A DNA stretch of 9,213 bases from Desulfobacula sp. (GTDB lineage Bacteria > Desulfobacterota > Desulfobacteria > Desulfobacterales > Desulfobacteraceae), in the NCBI GenBank assembly GCA_018702715.1, contig JABIYQ010000372.1:1-9213 (forward strand), in the 5' to 3' direction. The notes under the pieces are model-generated. The model was not told the DNA's origin. It was given only the letters and a program-made list of their open reading frames with translations, and ran no database searches. This document shows, one piece after another, positions 6,104 to 9,213 of this stretch. A program made the position numbers and the translations under genes. The stretch's first letter is position 1. Each line of letters begins with the position of its first letter.

Positions 6104-7591
6104 ATGAAAAATAGGTCCATAATAAAAACTGTGTTTGCTTTTTTATGCTTTTTATTAATTTCCACCCAGGTTTTTGCAGGGAAAAAAATTCATACAGTTT
6201 TTTTTGAAGGCGAAGAAAATGAACTTCATGTCTATAGGATAAATGGTTCCAAACCCGGGAAAACATTGCTTGTTATGGGTGGAATTCAAGGGGATGAGCC
6301 AGGGGGGTTCCTTGCAGCAGATTTTTATGCGGATTTTTTGCTTGAAAAAGGAAATTTGATAGTAGTGCCCAGGGCAAATTTTCCTTCAATTTTAAAAAAA
6401 GAAAGAAAGATCAACCAGGACATGAATCGAAAATTTCTTGATGATAATATCTTTAATTATGAAACAAAAGTCGTCAATGTCCTGAAAAAATTAATTTGTG
6501 AAAGTGATTGTTTATTAAATCTTCATGAAGGCTCTGGCATTTATTCCAGCAAATGGGAAAGCAAAGAAAAAAATCCAAAACGATTCGGACAATCAATTAT
6601 TGCCGATGGCTCCCTTTTAAAAAAGCCTGATTCACAAAAAAGTGTTCATCTTGAAAAAATGGCCAAAAAGGTTATTGACAAGATCAACCGGCACATTGAA
6701 AATAAAGACCATTTTTTCCATTTTAACAACCATAGGACAAATGATCCGGATTCAATTCATAAAGAGCAGCTGAAATCTGCAACCTATTATGCATATCATA
6801 TTTGTAAAATTCCGGCATTTGGTATTGAATCTGCCAGATTTCTTCCTTTGGAACAAAAAGTTCTACAGCATATTTATGCCGTTAACGGGTTTATGGAAAT
6901 TTTAGACATTATTCCAAAAACTCCGGGCATTGATCTGAAAAAACCTCAAATGCAATATATGATAATTTCTGTGAATGATTCCACTCCTGTTGTTGTAGAA
7001 AAAATGCAGCGTTTGAAAATCAATAAAGGTGATATGATTCAGGTTCATGATATTGTCTCGAACTATGAAAGAGGTCTCAGCATTGATGTTATAGGCCTGG
7101 GGAATCAGTTTAACGATATGAAAAAAAGACTGATTGTCAATGAATCCACAAGGATTGAGGCAAAAAAAGATTTTTATACCTGTGGCAGTGTTTTTCTGGA
7201 TATTGATCCTAAGGGTTCAAGGGTGGAGAAGAAGCAGGTTATAGTCAGTGAATCAAGCAAGACTTCATCTTTGAGATATAAATTAAAAATAAACGGCAGA
7301 CTTAAAATTGTAGACAACTACAGTCATGTTATTATCCGCCGGGGGGACAAATTTATTATTGAGGATATCATTGCCGGTATTGTGGATCCTTCCAAATATA
7401 TTGTTAATTTTAAAGGGTTTGTTGGAAATTCCAGGAATAATAGTGGTGAAGACCGCGGTTATTTAATCGATACGGGAAAAAAAGTTTTGATGAAGCGGTA
7501 CTCCGTGAATAAAAAAGACCAGCATTATTATGTGCTAACGACTTTGAATGGAAAAGAGGTCGGCAAAATATTTATAGATATTCAATCATAG
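6104..7591 (+). CDS. Csd4/Pgp1-like M14-family D,L-carboxypeptidase
   Basis: This is a periplasmic zinc carboxypeptidase that would trim peptidoglycan tripeptides to dipeptides. The 495-residue product starts with a signal peptide (core VFAFLCFLLISTQVFA, cleavage after Ala25). The M14 domain (about 28-268) has GGIQGDEPGG, giving ligands Gln62 and Glu65, and LNLHEG, giving His141. It also has substrate-binding PRAN (Arg90) and DMNRKF (Asn108-Arg109), and GIESARF with the likely catalytic Glu242. The usual first zinc ligand His is Gln, as reported for H. pylori Csd4, which argues for the Csd4/Pgp1 subgroup and against generic succinylglutamate desuccinylases. The remaining 220 or so residues look like beta-sandwich domains, as in Csd4. 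It starts 5 bases after the preceding stop; GAGG at 6087-6090 is distant, so translation may be coupled. Confidence 0.87.
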   Translation: MKNRSIIKTVFAFLCFLLISTQVFAGKKIHTVFFEGEENELHVYRINGSKPGKTLLVMGGIQGDEPGGFLAADFYADFLLEKGNLIVVPRANFPSILKKERKINQDMNRKFLDDNIFNYETKVVNVLKKLICESDCLLNLHEGSGIYSSKWESKEKNPKRFGQSIIADGSLLKKPDSQKSVHLEKMAKKVIDKINRHIENKDHFFHFNNHRTNDPDSIHKEQLKSATYYAYHICKIPAFGIESARFLPLEQKVLQHIYAVNGFMEILDIIPKTPGIDLKKPQMQYMIISVNDSTPVVVEKMQRLKINKGDMIQVHDIVSNYERGLSIDVIGLGNQFNDMKKRLIVNESTRIEAKKDFYTCGSVFLDIDPKGSRVEKKQVIVSESSKTSSLRYKLKINGRLKIVDNYSHVIIRRGDKFIIEDIIAGIVDPSKYIVNFKGFVGNSRNNSGEDRGYLIDTGKKVLMKRYSVNKKDQHYYVLTTLNGKEVGKIFIDIQS

Positions 7592-7623
7592 GTACAATCA
7601 CAGGTAAGTTAAGGAGACATAAA

Positions 7624-8025
7624 ATGAGAAAGAAAAGCTATAAAAATCTTTCAATCATTGATCGGGAACTTAAAATTGAAGGATCTATAAAAAGTGCCGG
7701 CAAATTAATTATAAAGGGCCAGGTTAACGGTACAATTGAGGGGGATGTGGTTATTATTGCAAAGGATGGCCGGGTGAACTCCAGTGCCACAAAAGTATCC
7801 AGCCTTACCATTGGTGGAGATTTTCAGGGCAATCTGTCTGCATCCAGGGAATTAATTGTTCTTTCGACGGGGATTTGTTCAGGCAAGGTGGCGTGCAAGG
7901 ATCTTATTGTTGAAAATGGTGGAATTTTAAATGCAGAGGTTTCCTGTAAGACGACAAATAGTTTGTCAACAGAAAAAGAGCTGCCCCCCTTTGACCACAG
8001 TGAATTAAAAGAAGTGGAAAAGTAA
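7624..8025 (+). CDS. Bactofilin (polymer-forming cytoskeletal protein)
   Basis: Bactofilins are small cytoplasmic proteins that polymerise without nucleotide and position peptidoglycan enzymes; H. pylori CcmA is the helical-shape member. The 133-residue product shows the right-handed beta-helix repeat pattern at about 11-108. Regular hydrophobic/Gly turns are visible in LKIEGSIKSAGKLIIKGQV, GTIEGDVVII, LTIGGDFQGNL and LIVENGGILNAEV, flanked by a short basic N-terminus and an acidic tail. AAGGAG at 7611-7616 gives ideal 7-nt spacing to the ATG, the strongest ribosome binding site in the cluster, consistent with high expression of a polymer. It is 32 bases after the csd4-like gene and is the last gene of the proposed shape operon. 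The paralogue group cannot be fixed from this sequence alone. Confidence 0.93.
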   Translation: MRKKSYKNLSIIDRELKIEGSIKSAGKLIIKGQVNGTIEGDVVIIAKDGRVNSSATKVSSLTIGGDFQGNLSASRELIVLSTGICSGKVACKDLIVENGGILNAEVSCKTTNSLSTEKELPPFDHSELKEVEK

Positions 8026-8032
8026 ATTTTGC

Positions 8033-8061
8033 TTGACATTAACATGAAACTTATGTAGATA
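8033..8061 (+). promoter_or_regulatory. Candidate sigma-70 promoter of rplM-rpsI
   Basis: A perfect -35 TTGACA (8033-8038) begins eight bases after the bactofilin stop and is followed at 17-nt spacing by TAGATA (8056-8061), a weak -10. It would start a transcript near 8068, just upstream of rplM, separating ribosomal-protein expression from the upstream cluster. No terminator separates them, so read-through is also possible. Confidence 0.5.
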
Positions 8062-8083
8062 CTGCTGATTGTGTTTATGAATT

Positions 8084-8088
8084 AGGAG
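8084..8088 (+). promoter_or_regulatory. Ribosome binding site deciding the rplM start
   Basis: AGGAG precedes two in-frame TTG codons. TTG 8091 is only 2 nt away, too close; TTG 8100 is 11 nt away and workable. The site therefore favours the downstream TTG, in agreement with the N-terminal length of L13 homologues. Confidence 0.65.
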
Positions 8089-8099
8089 CTTTGAAGAAA

Positions 8100-8534
8100 T
8101 TGAAAAAATATACATATAGTGCAAAAAGATCAGACAATAAAGAAAATTGGTGTGTCATTGATGCAAAAGATCAAATTCTTGGCAGACTGGCTTCCCAGGT
8201 GGCTTATAGAATCCGTGGAAAAAACAATCCGCTTTTCACACCCCATGTGGATATGGGGGACTGGGTTATTGTGATAAATGCCGATAAAGTCCGCCTGACC
8301 GGTAACAAAATGGATCAGAAAAGATATTATCGCCACTCAGGATATATAGGCAGTATTAAATCTGATACAGCAAAAGAATTGTTTGAAAAAAAACCGAATG
8401 AGGTTGTTAAAAAGGCGATTAAGGGTATGCTTCCTAAAAATCGTCTGGGTAGAAAACTTGGCAAAAAATTATTTGTATACGCAGGTGATCAGCATCCCCA
8501 TGCTGCTCAAAAACCTGAACCTGTAGAACTTTAA
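8100..8534 (+). CDS. rplM: 50S ribosomal protein L13
   Basis: L13 is an early-assembling protein of the large ribosomal subunit. With a TTG start at 8100 the product is 144 residues (E. coli 142). Family signatures include WCVIDAKDQILGRLAS, TPHVDMGDWVIVINADKV, the VRLTGNK and YYRHSGYIGSIK segments, KGMLPKNRLGR, and KLFVYAGDQHPHAAQKP near the end. From TTG 8100 the conserved Trp is residue 17, as in E. coli L13; the TTG at 8091 would add three residues and is too close to the AGGAG. No ATG is available near the N-terminus, so a UUG start is certain in one form or the other. It is followed by rpsI, the conserved L13-S9 pair. Confidence 0.97.
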   Translation: MKKYTYSAKRSDNKENWCVIDAKDQILGRLASQVAYRIRGKNNPLFTPHVDMGDWVIVINADKVRLTGNKMDQKRYYRHSGYIGSIKSDTAKELFEKKPNEVVKKAIKGMLPKNRLGRKLGKKLFVYAGDQHPHAAQKPEPVEL

Positions 8535-8559
8535 GGAAAAAAGGACGCGATAATTATCA

Positions 8560-8955
8560 ATGGAAAGTGGAAACGTATTTTATGCGACGGGTAAAAGAAA
8601 AGATTCTGTAGCCAAAGTATGGTTAAGTCCCGGCAATGGTAAGATTGTGGTCAATAACAAAGATCTGAACGAATATTTTGAACTGAATGTAACAAGAGAT
8701 TTGCTTTCATCTCCTTTGGTTCTCACTGAAAAAAACGATGCCTGTGATATTAAAGTGACAGTATTGGGTGGCGGTAAATCCGGCCAGGCCGGCGCTATCC
8801 GCCTTGGTGTATCTAAAGCGCTTGTGCTCTTAGATCCTGATCTTCGAGGGGTTTTAAAAAGTGCAGGATTCCTGACAAGGGATTCAAGAACAAAAGAACG
8901 TAAAAAATACGGCAAAAAAGGCGCAAGAGCAAGCTTTCAGTTTTCAAAAAGATAA
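8560..8955 (+). CDS. rpsI: 30S ribosomal protein S9
   Basis: S9 belongs to the head of the small subunit, and its C-terminal tail reaches the P-site tRNA. The 131-residue product (E. coli 130) has the family signatures YATGKRKDSVAKVWL, PGNGKIVVN, GGGKSGQAGAIRLG, FLTRDSRTKERKKYG and the universal C-terminus FSKR. It begins 25 bases after the rplM stop. AAGGA (8541-8545) is 14 nt from the ATG, longer than usual, but no closer alternative start fits the family N-terminus. The gene is followed by a repeat array and a strong terminator, making it the last gene of the unit. Confidence 0.97.
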   Translation: MESGNVFYATGKRKDSVAKVWLSPGNGKIVVNNKDLNEYFELNVTRDLLSSPLVLTEKNDACDIKVTVLGGGKSGQAGAIRLGVSKALVLLDPDLRGVLKSAGFLTRDSRTKERKKYGKKGARASFQFSKR

Positions 8956-9000
8956 TTTTTTTTATATACTACAAAGATTATTTTTTATACCAATTTATAA

Positions 9001-9072
9001 TATCAGATTTAAAATATCAGTTTAAAATATCAGTTTAAAATATCAGTTTAAAATATCAGTTTAAAATTTCAG
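9001..9072. repeat. 13-bp tandem repeat array after rpsI
   Basis: Four perfect head-to-tail copies of TATCAGTTTAAAA occupy 9015-9066. A 14-nt variant precedes them (9001-9014, TATCAGATTTAAAA) and a partial copy TTTCAG follows (9067-9072), running into the terminator stem. There are no spacers, so it is not a CRISPR. It is probably a replication-slippage array in the rpsI 3' untranslated region and may vary in copy number between strains. Confidence 0.9.
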
Positions 9073-9074
9073 GG

Positions 9075-9107
9075 GGGGACAAAGAAAATTCTTTGTCCCC
9101 TTTTTTT
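9075..9107 (+). terminator. Rho-independent terminator of rplM-rpsI
   Basis: An 11-bp perfect stem pairs 9075-9085 (GGGGACAAAGA) with 9090-9100 (TCTTTGTCCCC). A 4-nt AAAT loop closes the stem, and seven T follow directly (9101-9107). This is the clearest intrinsic terminator in the window. It lies 120 bases after the rpsI stop, so the transcript carries a long A+T-rich 3' tail containing the 13-bp repeats. Confidence 0.93.
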
Positions 9108-9213
9108 GTAAACCCGCATGATCCCTATATCATTAGTGCCTGAACAGAAACCCGTGTTTGGGTGGCTCGCAGAGGAGCAAAGCTCACAAAATTGCCCATA
9201 TACAAGGCGCAAG
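9108..9213. other. Gene-free segment, possible edge of an intergenic repeat
   Basis: I see no coding frame or RNA gene here. From about 9137 the composition becomes more G+C-rich, with short competing self-complementary pieces: GCTC 9165-9168 with GAGC 9175-9178, and the same GAGC with GCTC 9182-9185. This change of character could mark the start of a dispersed intergenic element or of a regulatory region for a gene beyond the window. Confidence 0.3.

Noticed and set aside
8580..8915. Minus-strand open frame opposite rpsI
   Set aside because: rpsI is a certain gene across the same bases, and the antisense product has no recognisable features.
9001..9072. Repeat array as a CRISPR
   Set aside because: The 13-bp units are contiguous with no spacers and no cas genes are nearby.

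Overview
The window is an A+T-rich stretch of a Gram-negative bacterial chromosome in which every supported gene lies on the + strand. An outer-membrane Pal lipoprotein next to CpoB shows a Gram-negative envelope. The protein sequences, the bactofilin and the Csd4/Csd6-type enzymes next to rplM-rpsI suggest a sulfate-reducer-like member of the Desulfobacterota, probably Desulfobacterales. That placement is an inference from familiarity, not from a search.

Region 1 (1-1680) is the end of a tol-pal cluster: pal and cpoB, both lipoproteins. They are separated by a dense REP-like element containing a perfect 27-bp inverted repeat, a 22-bp tandem duplication and a 17-bp tandem duplication. One identical 27-nt arm also lies directly upstream of pal, so pal is bracketed by direct copies. 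Region 2 (1689-3829) is a compact ruvC-ruvA-ruvB operon for Holliday-junction branch migration and resolution.

Region 3 (about 3877-8025) is the most interesting part. It holds four tightly spaced genes: a secreted Csd6/Pgp2-like L,D-carboxypeptidase or transpeptidase (YkuD fold) with two NTF2-like domains; an unrecognised single-pass membrane protein with a coiled coil; a secreted Csd4/Pgp1-like M14 carboxypeptidase with the atypical glutamine zinc ligand; and a bactofilin. In Helicobacter and Campylobacter the homologous enzymes act in sequence on peptidoglycan stem peptides (tetra- to tri- to dipeptide), and with the bactofilin CcmA they set helical shape. Here they are clustered, which suggests a cell-shape (curvature) operon with a possible new linker protein. 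The first gene has no AUG, GUG or UUG codon that would keep its signal peptide, so an AUU start is proposed.

Region 4 (8026-9213) is rplM-rpsI behind its own candidate promoter, followed by a 13-bp tandem repeat array, a strong intrinsic terminator and about 100 bp with no gene.
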